The notes below the pieces were generated by a model. That model was given only the letters and a program-made list of their open reading frames with translations. It was not told where the DNA came from and ran no database searches. The position numbers were made by a program, and so were the translations under genes. A stretch of DNA of 15,479 bases, from contig JALNXH010000040.1 of assembly GCA_023230455.1 (NCBI GenBank), positions 1-15,479 on the forward strand, given 5' to 3'. Of the stretch, positions 8,483 through 15,338 are shown piece by piece (position 1 is the first letter of the stretch; each line of letters starts with the position of its first letter). Source of the stretch: Rhodocyclaceae bacterium. Its GTDB lineage: Bacteria; Pseudomonadota; Gammaproteobacteria; Burkholderiales; Rhodocyclaceae.

Positions 8483-8941
8483 TCATTGATCGTATGCGAG
8501 TGGGTGGAAAATCGTTGGATTTAGTGACGTGCGACCGTCAGGCCCTTCGTTGCCGCGAAAACGGTCGATGTGGATGGGTACGGACACATTGATGGAAGAT
8601 CGCTCCAACATTACAAGGTAGTTAACGGGATCGTCGACTAGTCGATTTGTCACGCGAACTGCCCGCACCGAAACGACTGCCCCTGCATTGACCGTTCCGA
8701 GCGGCACTATAGATTTACCGGCTATGCCGGGAGGAGGCATGAGGGTGACGTACTCGATAGGTGCGGCACTGTGGTCTCTAATTCCGTAAGCTAGCAGTGG
8801 TCCGACAACAGTGAACTGCTGGCCTACCATCTCCGCGTACTTCGGATCGCTACTGACGTCGTCGTAGGTCTGTTGCCCGCAGCCTGTCAAGGCCGAGCAC
8901 AAGACTAGGGAGATGAGCGGTCTTAGTGACTTGTAGAACAT
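8483..8941 (-). CDS. Integron cassette lipoprotein, unknown function
   Basis: From ATG 8941 the product is 152 aa and begins MFYKSLRPLISLVLCSALTGC, a lipoprotein signal peptide with lipobox LTGC and Cys21 as the lipidated residue. The mature part is a beta-rich domain of about 130 aa (VVGPLLAYGIRD, IEYVTLMPPPG, AGAVVSVRAVRV) with no recognised family. An in-frame TTG at 8968 lies inside the core site and would bury the signal peptide, so it was not chosen. It is a cassette between attC-D and attC-E, with its stop 2 bp from attC-E. A surface or periplasmic role is inferred from the signal only. Confidence 0.8.
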   Translation of the reverse strand: MFYKSLRPLISLVLCSALTGCGQQTYDDVSSDPKYAEMVGQQFTVVGPLLAYGIRDHSAAPIEYVTLMPPPGIAGKSIVPLGTVNAGAVVSVRAVRVTNRLVDDPVNYLVMLERSSINVSVPIHIDRFRGNEGPDGRTSLNPTIFHPLAYDQ

Positions 8942-8962
8942 GTACTGCGGCTGATTAATGAG

Positions 8963-9050
8963 GCCCAACGTTCAAGGTGACCGGCGCTGCGCGGCTTCAT
9001 CGCGCAGCGTCCAGAGAGCGAAGCGAACGGGGTCGACCGCAGGGTTGGGC
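8963..9050 (-). repeat. Integron attC site D (88 bp)
   Basis: GCCCAAC (8963-8969) and GTTGGGC (9044-9050) are perfect paired cores (RYYYAAC and GTTRRRY). The stem CGCTGCGCG (8985-8993) pairs with CGCGCAGCG (9001-9009), loop GCTTCAT. Positions 8980-9012 are identical over 33 bp to 8428-8460 in attC-E. It is longer than its relatives because of an insertion-like stretch at 9013-9040. Confidence 0.9.
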
Positions 9051-9056
9051 GTCGCA

Positions 9057-9440
9057 CTACGCACCCTCGCGCTTTCCGACACCAAGGTGCGCCGGGCAAT
9101 GCCATGCGGTTGAAAAATGTTCTAGCAGTGCTCGTTCACGCTCGTGCGGCACCTCAAGGAACTGGAACGTATAGCCCTCACGAAGTGCTTTTCCATTGCC
9201 GCTTAGATGAACGACCACGAACGACGACTGCGCTTGGAGATGATTGTGGAGGCGCTGAAATAGACCCTCCTTACCCCAGACGCTCCTTCCGACGTGAACC
9301 ACTCTGCCCTTTGCGTCCCGGATGATGTAAACGCCATGTGTTTTCGGGGCGAGAAGCGGCTGCCGCAATTGTGGGAATGGAATTGTCGGCTGTCTTTCCA
9401 ATTGCTGGAACAGCCCCTCGATCCGATTTCTTTCAGTCAT
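9057..9440 (-). CDS. Integron cassette GIY-YIG domain protein
   Basis: This 127-aa protein starts at ATG 9440, with AGAGGAG about 9 bases upstream, and stops 7 bp from attC-D. The GIY-YIG signature is GVYIIRDAKGRVVHVGRS (about residues 36-53): GVY stands for GIY and HVG for YIG. An Arg follows (HVGRS), and a Glu (ALLEHF, residue 106) sits where the metal-binding Glu is expected. Such domains are single-metal nucleases, usually fused to DNA-recognition modules; this one is nearly a bare domain. The second Tyr of the signature is His, so nuclease activity is uncertain. A role in DNA processing or phage restriction is inference only. Confidence 0.8.
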   Translation of the reverse strand: MTERNRIEGLFQQLERQPTIPFPQLRQPLLAPKTHGVYIIRDAKGRVVHVGRSVWGKEGLFQRLHNHLQAQSSFVVVHLSGNGKALREGYTFQFLEVPHERERALLEHFSTAWHCPAHLGVGKREGA

Positions 9441-9462
9441 GCGCTAGCGCTCCTCTGAAGAC

Positions 9463-9523
9463 GCCCAACGTGGAGTTGAGGCGCCTGCGCGGCTTTTCGC
9501 GCAGGTCGCCTCGAACGCAGGGT
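9463..9523 (-). repeat. Integron attC site C, split by the group II intron
   Basis: GCCCAAC lies at 9463-9469. The stem GAGGCG-CCTGCGCG (9478-9491) pairs with CGCGCAGG-CGCCTC (9498-9512) with one extrahelical T at 9506, loop GCTTTT. The other core begins GT at 9522-9523 and continues TGGGC at 12541-12545 beyond the intron, so splicing out 9524-12540 recreates GTTGGGC. The intact site would be 66 bp. It is the attC of the NACHT cassette. Confidence 0.88.
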
Positions 9524-10050
9524 GTGCGCCCAGCATGGGCGCGATGTAATGGGGTGGAAGTCCTCTGTGGGAGTGCCGACATGGATTCGTCATGAGTCGA
9601 TGATAACCACTAGCCGAAGGCAAGGGCAAGTCCGCGAGGGTTTGTCTGGAGGAAGCCGGAGTGCAAACGTGCGAGGCGACGGACAGAAACTGCATGGAAG
9701 GCCTGGTCTGCGGGCGAGCTGGCACCTCATGGCGAAGCCCATCGGATGCGGCGGACAAGGTAAATGCAGCGCTTGTGCACGGAAACATCGCGTTCTTACC
9801 TGGGGAGATCTGTTGGGCATAGCGATGCAAAGCGGAACCGTAATTCCAGAAGGGGCGGAACTGGAACACCAAGGCCCAGGCGCTGCGGCGAGTTGCCCGC
9901 CGCAAGCGAGCGAACAGGCAACGCACGGAGAAGTGGCATAGCGCGGCGGGAAGGGATTCCCGTCGTGACCGGACAGAAGTCAGCAGAGGCCATAGTAGTT
10001 TTGCCGCAAGGCGGGACGAAGGGCCAAACATCAACAGACAAGGAGGAGCC
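9524..10050 (+). ncRNA. Group II intron ribozyme, 5' domains (I to start of IV)
   Basis: This gene-free 527-bp stretch between the GTGCGCC 5' end and the RT start codon is the expected position of domains I-III. It opens with a strong local hairpin (GTGCGCCC and GGGCGC). Long open frames on the minus strand here are incidental. I did not assign exon-binding sequences. The RT ribosome-binding site AAGGAGG closes the region. Confidence 0.75.
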
Positions 10051-11097
10051 GTGACTGATTCGACCACGACGATGAACCCGACCGGGGGAGCCGAGGATCG
10101 GCATCAGGCCGCGCAGCCAGCCTTGCACGACCACCTCATGGAAGCCGTTTTATCGCCGGCCAATCTGCACCGGGCATGGCGTCGCGTGAAGTCCAACCAA
10201 GGCGCACCGGGTATCGACGGCATGCGTATCGAAGACTTCCCGGCGTATGCCCGCGACCACTGGCCTGCGATTCGCCAAAGCCTCAGCGATAGCCGCTATC
10301 AACCGCAGCCTGTGCGACGGGTCACCCTCCCGAAGCCCGGTGGCGGCGAACGCGCGCTGGGCATCCCGACCGTCGTTGATCGGGTCATCCAGCAGGCCAT
10401 CGCCCAAGTCATGACGCCGATCTTCGACCCGGAATTCTCGGAATCGAGCTTTGGCTTCCGACCGAAACGCTCCGCCCACGGCGCAGTCAAGCAGGTAAAG
10501 GCCGACATCCAGGCTGGCTATCGCATCGCCGTCGATCTCGACCTGGCAAAGTTCTTTGACAACGTCGATCACGACATCCTGATGGCCCGCGTGGCCCGAC
10601 GGATCAGCGACAAGCGGTTGCTGGCCCTCATCGGCCGCTACCTACGGGCGGGCGTATTGGTCAATGACAGCATTCAACCCAGCGAGCTGGGAACGCCGCA
10701 AGGCGGCCCCCTCTCGCCATTGCTGGCCAACATCCTGCTGGACGACCTGGATCGGGAACTGGAAGGGAGGGGGCATCGCTTCGTACGCTATGCCGACGAC
10801 CTGATGGTTCTCGTCAAGAGCGAACGGGCAGGCCAGCGTGTCAAAGCCAATCTGACCGCGTACCTTGACCGGCGGCTCAAACTGCCGGTCAACGAGACGA
10901 AGAGCCAAGTGGCGAAGATCGACCAATGCGTGTTCCTCGGCTTCACCTTCAAGCGGGGCAAACTGCGCTGGTCGGATGCCGCCTTCGCGGACTTCAAGCA
11001 TCGCCTCAAGGAACTCACAGGGCGGAGTTGGGGAGGTAATCCCCCCGATAAATGAAGGTGATCAAAAGTAGAATTTTCTCGAAAGGGGAGGTTCTGC

Positions 11098-11364
11098 ATG
11101 AAGAAGTCGAAGTTCACGGACAGCCAGGTGATGGAAGCGCTGAAGCGCGTTGAATCGGGCCTGTCGGTACCCGAGTTGTGTCGGGAACTGGGCATCAGTT
11201 CGGCGACGTTCTACAAGTGGCGGTCGAAGTATGGCGGGATGGAAACGCCGATGATCTCGCGCATGAAGGAACTGGAGCAGGAGAACGCGCGGCTCAAGAA
11301 GATGTATGCCGAGGAACGGCTGAAAGCCGAGATCCTCAAGGAGGCGATGGCAAAAAAGTGGTGA
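11098..11364 (+). CDS. IS3-family transposase OrfA
   Basis: This 88-aa protein is a DNA-binding helix-turn-helix subunit. The region FTDSQVMEALKRVESG...VPELCRELGISSATFYKWRSKYGG (6-48) is the HTH_Tnp_1 motif, followed by a leucine-zipper helix (MKELEQENARLKKMYAEERL). AGGGGAGG-type bases upstream give a ribosome-binding site. It ends within an A6G slippery run at 11352-11358, where a -1 shift would give the OrfAB fusion transposase. Confidence 0.93.
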   Translation: MKKSKFTDSQVMEALKRVESGLSVPELCRELGISSATFYKWRSKYGGMETPMISRMKELEQENARLKKMYAEERLKAEILKEAMAKKW

Positions 11365-12185
11365 GGCCATCGCGCCGACGCGAGATGGCCAAGCACGCTG
11401 TAGAAGAAAATAAGGTACCGATCCGGGTGGCCTGCGAACTTTTTACGGTCAGCGAAACCTGTTATCGCTACGTACCCAAGCACGATGCCGAGAATGAACA
11501 CATCGCGGACTGGCTGGTACGACTCACGAGCAACCAGCGTAACTGGGGCTTCGGTCTGTGTTACCTGTATCTGCGAAACGTCAAAGGTTTCCGCTGGAAC
11601 CACAAGCGGGTCTATCGCATCTATAGGGAGTTGGAACTGAACCTGCGGATCAAACCCAAAAAGCGTCTGCAAAGGGAGAAGCCGGAGCCGCTCGCGGTTC
11701 CAATGGCCATCAATCAGGTTTGGTCGATGGATTTCATGCATGATCAACTGGCTGACGGCAGAAACTTTCGCCTGTTCAACGTCATCGACGACTTCAACCG
11801 GGAAGCACTGGGTATCGAGGTCGACTTCTCGCTGCCCTCGGCACGCATCATTCGCGCGCTGGAGCAGGTTATGGAGTGGCGTGGCAAACCTGCTGTGATT
11901 CGCTGCGACAACGGGTCGGAGAATATCAGCGGCCTGATCCAGGCATGGGCAGAGCGCCACACGATTCGTCTGGATTACATCCAGCCCGGGAAGCCACAGC
12001 AGAACGCCTACGTCGAGCGGTTCAACCGGACCGTACGATACGAGTGGCTGTCTCAGTATTTATGGGACACCCTCGACGAGGTACGGCTCTTCGCGACTCA
12101 GTGGATGTACAACTACAATCATCACCGCCCACACATGGCCTTGGGCGGCTTCACTCCAAAACAGCGGTTGGCCATGGCCGCTTAG
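11361..12185 (+). CDS. IS3-family transposase OrfB (DDE integrase domain)
   Basis: OrfB is in the -1 frame relative to OrfA. Counted from GTG 11361 it is 274 aa; it is probably made mainly as the OrfAB fusion by -1 frameshifting at AAAAAAG. An HTH_21-like region is followed by the rve catalytic core, with D124 (QVWSMDFM), D183 (IRCDNGSE) and E219 (AYVERFNRTVRYEWL), the DDE triad with IS3-type spacing. The C-terminal YNHHRPHMALGGFTPKQRL is typical. All catalytic residues are present, so the element may be active. Confidence 0.92.
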   Translation: MRPSRRREMAKHAVEENKVPIRVACELFTVSETCYRYVPKHDAENEHIADWLVRLTSNQRNWGFGLCYLYLRNVKGFRWNHKRVYRIYRELELNLRIKPKKRLQREKPEPLAVPMAINQVWSMDFMHDQLADGRNFRLFNVIDDFNREALGIEVDFSLPSARIIRALEQVMEWRGKPAVIRCDNGSENISGLIQAWAERHTIRLDYIQPGKPQQNAYVERFNRTVRYEWLSQYLWDTLDEVRLFATQWMYNYNHHRPHMALGGFTPKQRLAMAA

Positions 12186-12469
12186 CTCTACTTCTGATCG
12201 CCCCTAAAAATGGGGGGATTACCCGCCACACGCGCACAAAGGTGGGCAATCTTCTGAAGCTTGGGGTAGGCAAACGCACGGCGGTCCTGACGGGCGTCAG
12301 CAGCAAAAGCTACTGGCACCTGTCACGATCGCAGGCGACGCAAGTGGGGATGACGAACGATTGGTTGAAGGCGCAGGGATTGGCGAGTATCCGCGAGCTT
12401 TGGATGAAAGCTCACGGCTACAGCGTGCCCTCTGGGTCCGCATGAGGGACTCGTGTGCGCCCTGTTGAT

Positions 12470-12540
12470 GAACCGCCCGGTGCGGACCCGCATGCCGGGT
12501 GGTGTGGGGAGGGCCGGTTAGAAACCGGTCCTTACCCGAT
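12470..12540 (+). ncRNA. Group II intron domains V and VI and 3' splice site
   Basis: Domain V folds from CCGCCCGG (12473-12480) with CCGGGTGG (12495-12502), then a 2-nt bulge TG (12493-12494), then TGCGG (12481-12485) with CCGCA (12488-12492). It carries the CGC triad at 12474-12476, typical of class IIC. Domain VI is a 9-bp hairpin, GGGCCGGTT (12511-12519) with AACCGGTCC (12523-12531). The intron ends ACCCGAT at 12540. The catalytic RNA core therefore seems intact. Confidence 0.85.
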
Positions 12541-12561
12541 TGGGCCACTTTCTCAAGAGGG

Positions 12562-14442
12562 CTACTCGATTAGACCTTCAACGAGAGATGCTCGAACCCA
12601 CAACTCAGAAGGAAGATTGGCAACCATTACGCTACGAGGATCAGACTTAGTCCATGTATGAGAATGCTTTGGCTTCTTTTGAAGTCGGAGGACAGCAACC
12701 CCGCCGACGCCGTCGGACTTGTCATGCTGATCGAAAACATCCAGCAAATTGGTAACGCGGATTCGTCCTTTTAGCAGTGCTGCGAGAGACTCAAATTCTC
12801 TAGCGGCTCGGTCCACCACGAATAACTCTTGCTGACTAGAATATTCAATCATGCGGCCCACATACAGTGAATACAAGCCTACTAAGGCCACACCAACCTT
12901 CGTTGATTTGTCGAAATCGGGCTTTTCGACCAACAGTCGGCTAACAAAAGCGGTTACGAATTCAAATGTTAAAGTGGAATATTTCAAAAACCGGTTACAA
13001 ACAAGCTCGGTAAGATATTCACTGGGGCTTGATGAAATTGCGGTGGCAACCGCGAGTTCGTTCGGAATTGAGGTCAGTAAGCGAGCATCGTCTGGAATAG
13101 AGGGAAGCCTTACCAAGTGTTCGGCCGCCAAGTATTCTTGAAGAGATTTGTGCGAAAACTCATATAGCTCGTAGCCAGCTTGAAGAAGTAATCCGGTATG
13201 ACTCTCAATCTCTCGAGCGACGTTCTCAGCATCTCCCTTGGGCAATCCAAAATTCGTAAATATCTTTCCGTATGCACGCAATATGTCGGAACTAGAAAAT
13301 ACTGACCGCTTCGCTTGGGTGGTTAATACATATGCAAGGTGCGCTAGAAACTCTGCCTTTCTGTCGATCTCAAACTCTGCATACGCGGATTCTCTCTTGA
13401 CCGACTTTTGCTCATCCCATTCATGTAGGAGCAGGTTCACCACCTTCCGGTAGACGGTCTTTGGCTTCTCAGGGATGCTTCCGGTACGCTCATAGATCGC
13501 ACAAAGGTGCGCGATCGTAAGAGGTCTTACTGCGGTATCAGCAAAAGGTGATTGTGTGAACTGCGACAACATGTGTCTGGCTTTGCCCTCGCCAAGATAA
13601 AGCTGCGCAAACCGCGCTACCTGACGTGGGTTGAGTGGACTAATCTCGAACTGAACGGCGTTTTCAATGTGTGCATTGAACTCCCCTGTCCGTGATGTAA
13701 CCAACAACGATGCATGCTCGAGTTTTGCTGTAAGCGTTCGAATGTCGCGTAGCACCGCCACCTTATAAGTCTTATGGGCGAGTTCATCGAAACCATCAAG
13801 GATGACAAGGGCCTTGAGCGAATCCAGAATCTCAATGACCATTCGCTCCCTGAGTAAGCGCCGGTGCCCAGAATTGTCCTCAGTCATCAAGTCAGGAGGG
13901 AATACTATGCGAAGGCCAAGCAACTCCTGCAGCTTTCGAAGGACGCTAACTTCGTTTGCGTTCGAATTCCCGTCCGCCTTTTCGCTCTTAAGATTTAGGT
14001 CTCGCAATCGAAGAAGGATGGGCACATTGAACCGATCAGCTAAGAACTCCTCCTCAAGTAGGAGTCTCTGGCACAGGTGTTTCATGGATGTCGTCTTTCC
14101 GGCGCCTGGGTGGCCTAGGATGACGATATGCCGAGTATCTGGATTGTCGAAAAGGCGACCAATTGGTAGAGAGTGCGGTTCTTCATCTTCGGCCATTCGA
14201 AGCCTGCGAGGTTGAAGGTACACAGTCAATGGAAGGTACCCCTCGCTGGTTCGCTTCGCAGTACGAAGATCGGCGAATGACATTTCTGAAGCCCAAGTTC
14301 TAACTTCGCGAAGGTGATAGTTAAGTGCCGCCTCCAGATCGTCGGAAGAAGTCTCCACCTTCGTATCAGTGTTCTTCAGCGATTCTCCGATTTTGGCTAG
14401 TGCGAGGTCGAATGCCTTCTTTAGCACATACTCTTGGATCAC
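12562..14442 (-). CDS. NACHT-domain STAND NTPase (candidate antiphage defence protein), integron cassette
   Basis: This 626-aa protein starts at ATG 14442, with GGGGGA about 9 bases upstream. An N-terminal helical region of about 100 aa is followed by a NACHT NTPase: Walker A GHPGAGKTT (110-118), Walker B ALVILDGFDEL (211-221) and sensor-1 LLVTSRTGEF (246-255). A winged-helix-like part follows, then FSHKSLQEYLAAEHL (429-443), a hallmark of NACHT proteins. Residues 450-626 are a C-terminal region of unknown type, possibly the sensor; I see no leucine-rich or tetratricopeptide repeats. Bacterial NACHT proteins related to animal NLRs are known to give phage protection; no recognisable effector enzyme domain is visible here. 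It fills one cassette of about 2 kb between attC-B and attC-C. More A/T-rich codons than the backbone point to transfer. Confidence 0.85.
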   Translation of the reverse strand: MIQEYVLKKAFDLALAKIGESLKNTDTKVETSSDDLEAALNYHLREVRTWASEMSFADLRTAKRTSEGYLPLTVYLQPRRLRMAEDEEPHSLPIGRLFDNPDTRHIVILGHPGAGKTTSMKHLCQRLLLEEEFLADRFNVPILLRLRDLNLKSEKADGNSNANEVSVLRKLQELLGLRIVFPPDLMTEDNSGHRRLLRERMVIEILDSLKALVILDGFDELAHKTYKVAVLRDIRTLTAKLEHASLLVTSRTGEFNAHIENAVQFEISPLNPRQVARFAQLYLGEGKARHMLSQFTQSPFADTAVRPLTIAHLCAIYERTGSIPEKPKTVYRKVVNLLLHEWDEQKSVKRESAYAEFEIDRKAEFLAHLAYVLTTQAKRSVFSSSDILRAYGKIFTNFGLPKGDAENVAREIESHTGLLLQAGYELYEFSHKSLQEYLAAEHLVRLPSIPDDARLLTSIPNELAVATAISSSPSEYLTELVCNRFLKYSTLTFEFVTAFVSRLLVEKPDFDKSTKVGVALVGLYSLYVGRMIEYSSQQELFVVDRAAREFESLAALLKGRIRVTNLLDVFDQHDKSDGVGGVAVLRLQKKPKHSHTWTKSDPRSVMVANLPSELWVRASLVEGLIE

Positions 14443-14492
14443 GTGTGTTCCCCCAATGCATTCAACACTAAGAGTGGCTTCGATTTAGAGTG

Positions 14493-14561
14493 GCCCAACG
14501 TGGAGGTAACCGGCCTTGCGCGGCTTCTCGCGCAAGGTCCGTTTTGACCGTAGGGTTATGC
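14493..14561 (-). repeat. Integron attC site B (69 bp)
   Basis: GCCCAAC (14493-14499) and GTTATGC (14555-14561) are the cores. The stem CCTTGCGCG (14514-14522) pairs with CGCGCAAGG (14529-14537), loop GCTTCT. The GTTATGC core is complemented by GCATAAC at 15354-15360, the other end of the SseB-like cassette. The stop codon of that gene (TAA, 14558-14556) lies inside the core. Confidence 0.9.
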
Positions 14562-15338
14562 ATCTTGGCCCTGCAGGAATGAACGAACCTTTGCCTTCCA
14601 ATCCCGTTTATAGAAAGGCGCCGTCTTTCTCATATAGGCGCTCAACCCTGCATCGTCCTTCGTGATTTCTGCGAAGTCGATGGGTTGTCCGGGCATTACG
14701 TCTCCGGCTATAGCTCCGGCTTCGAGAAGAACATTTTGAAAATTTCCATCAACCTCTAGCCCAACTACAAAATTCGGCTTGTCGTTGGCTTTCGGGTCGT
14801 GCATGAGGGCGAGATAGGCAGCTCTTACATTGGGTCGATTGACGAAGAATCGTGCAAGAGACTCAGTCAGTACCGTTGGGTAACTAGTTGGTTGCCCGAG
14901 CAAGACCTGGGTGTCTCGGGGAACCGTGCGTGATTGCGGTAACCGATTTACTCCGCCAGACAGCAATGCGTCGATTTCTTGGGGCGAAAATTCTTTACCG
15001 CTGGATGACTTAGGATTTAGCACGAGCCATGAACCGCGAGTGAACTCAAATAGCGACCGTGCCGAAAATGCCAGATAGTCTTCTTCTTTGTCGATTGATG
15101 CCTTCAGGACATCTAAGGAGGTAAAGACAGGAATCGCGGTTGAGCCATCATTCTTCGACCAACTCTTTATCTGAACCTTTTTGTTTCCATCAAAATGGAT
15201 CAAGCCCTTCGCCTTATCTTCCGATGACCCGAGAATGTAGACGGTCGACTCAAGCAGCATTCGATAAAACTCTGGGCGGTATGCGGGCTCTGCCGCAGCT
15301 CTCTGTAGGGCCGTTTCCAGATCGTTAGTGCGGCTCAC
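14556..15338 (-). CDS. SseB-family protein, integron cassette
   Basis: This 260-aa protein starts at GTG 15338, preceded by GGAG with 7 bases of spacing and only about 15 bp inside the cassette core. The N-terminal half matches the SseB N-terminal domain (LETALQRAAAEPAYRPEFYRMLLESTVYILG, residues 7-37; LAFSARSLFEFTRG near 88-101). The C-terminal half from about residue 137 matches the SseB C-terminal domain (ESLARFFVNRPNVRAAYLALMHDP; FVVGLEVDG). SseB was named for enhanced serine sensitivity in E. coli; its molecular role remains poorly defined. It is soluble and has no catalytic motif that I can see. The A/T-rich codon use suggests it came with the array. Confidence 0.85.
   Translation of the reverse strand: MSRTNDLETALQRAAAEPAYRPEFYRMLLESTVYILGSSEDKAKGLIHFDGNKKVQIKSWSKNDGSTAIPVFTSLDVLKASIDKEEDYLAFSARSLFEFTRGSWLVLNPKSSSGKEFSPQEIDALLSGGVNRLPQSRTVPRDTQVLLGQPTSYPTVLTESLARFFVNRPNVRAAYLALMHDPKANDKPNFVVGLEVDGNFQNVLLEAGAIAGDVMPGQPIDFAEITKDDAGLSAYMRKTAPFYKRDWKAKVRSFLQGQDA

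Larger units (their letters stand above)
11035..12223 (+). mobile_element. IS3-family insertion sequence (complete)
   Basis: The ends GGTAATCCCCCC (11035-11046) and GGGGGGATTACC (12212-12223) are perfect 12-bp inverted repeats. Further conserved blocks are GATCAaAAGTAGA on the left and its counterpart TCTACTTCTGATC on the right. The 1189-bp element has the classic two overlapping frames, OrfA then OrfB. The OrfA type suggests the IS407-like branch, from memory. Flanking bases are GGGA on the left and CGCC on the right, so no target duplication is visible. It sits inside the intron RT gene in the same orientation. Confidence 0.9.
10051..12445 (+). pseudogene. Group II intron reverse transcriptase/maturase, split and internally deleted
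   Basis: The N-terminal part starts at GTG 10051 after AAGGAGG and runs to LTGRSWG at about 11034; six residues of IS sequence and a TGA at 11055 follow. It holds the RT palm: DLDLAKFFDNVDHD (about 162-175), TPQGGPLSPLL (215-225) and the catalytic FVRYADD (YADD 247-250). After the IS, 12227-12445 encodes HTRTKVGNLLKLGVGKR... to RELWMKAHGYSVPSGSA, the C-terminal domain X region of the same protein. About 50 residues normally found between these parts (the YIRGWMGYF-type thumb segment) are absent on both sides, so precise loss of the IS would not restore the gene. Confidence 0.88.
9524..12540 (+). mobile_element. Group IIC-attC intron, interrupted by an IS element
   Basis: The 5' boundary GTGCGCCCAGC matches the GUGYG start of group II introns and the 3' boundary ends ACCCGAT. 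The flanks join to a perfect attC core. The intron lies on the strand opposite to the cassette genes, as known for the IIC-attC class, which recognises the folded bottom strand of attC. It carries a reverse transcriptase gene in domain IV and a domain V/VI near its 3' end. About 1.2 kb of its 3017 bp is a later IS3-family insertion. Because the RT is broken, mobility would need a related RT in trans. The ribozyme core appears present. Confidence 0.9.

Noticed and set aside
8941..8968. TTG start at 8968 for the lipoprotein, inside the attC core
   Set aside because: The ATG at 8941 puts a perfect lipoprotein signal at the N-terminus; the extra nine residues would spoil it.
9444..10067. A 207-aa minus-strand open frame over the attC and intron 5' end
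   Set aside because: It covers attC-C and structured intron RNA; no motif, so treated as incidental.
9524..12540. Retron or diversity-generating retroelement, because of the reverse transcriptase
   Set aside because: The RT has the group II intron layout with a domain X remnant, intron boundaries and domain V/VI; no variable-region/template repeat pair or msr-msd structure was seen.
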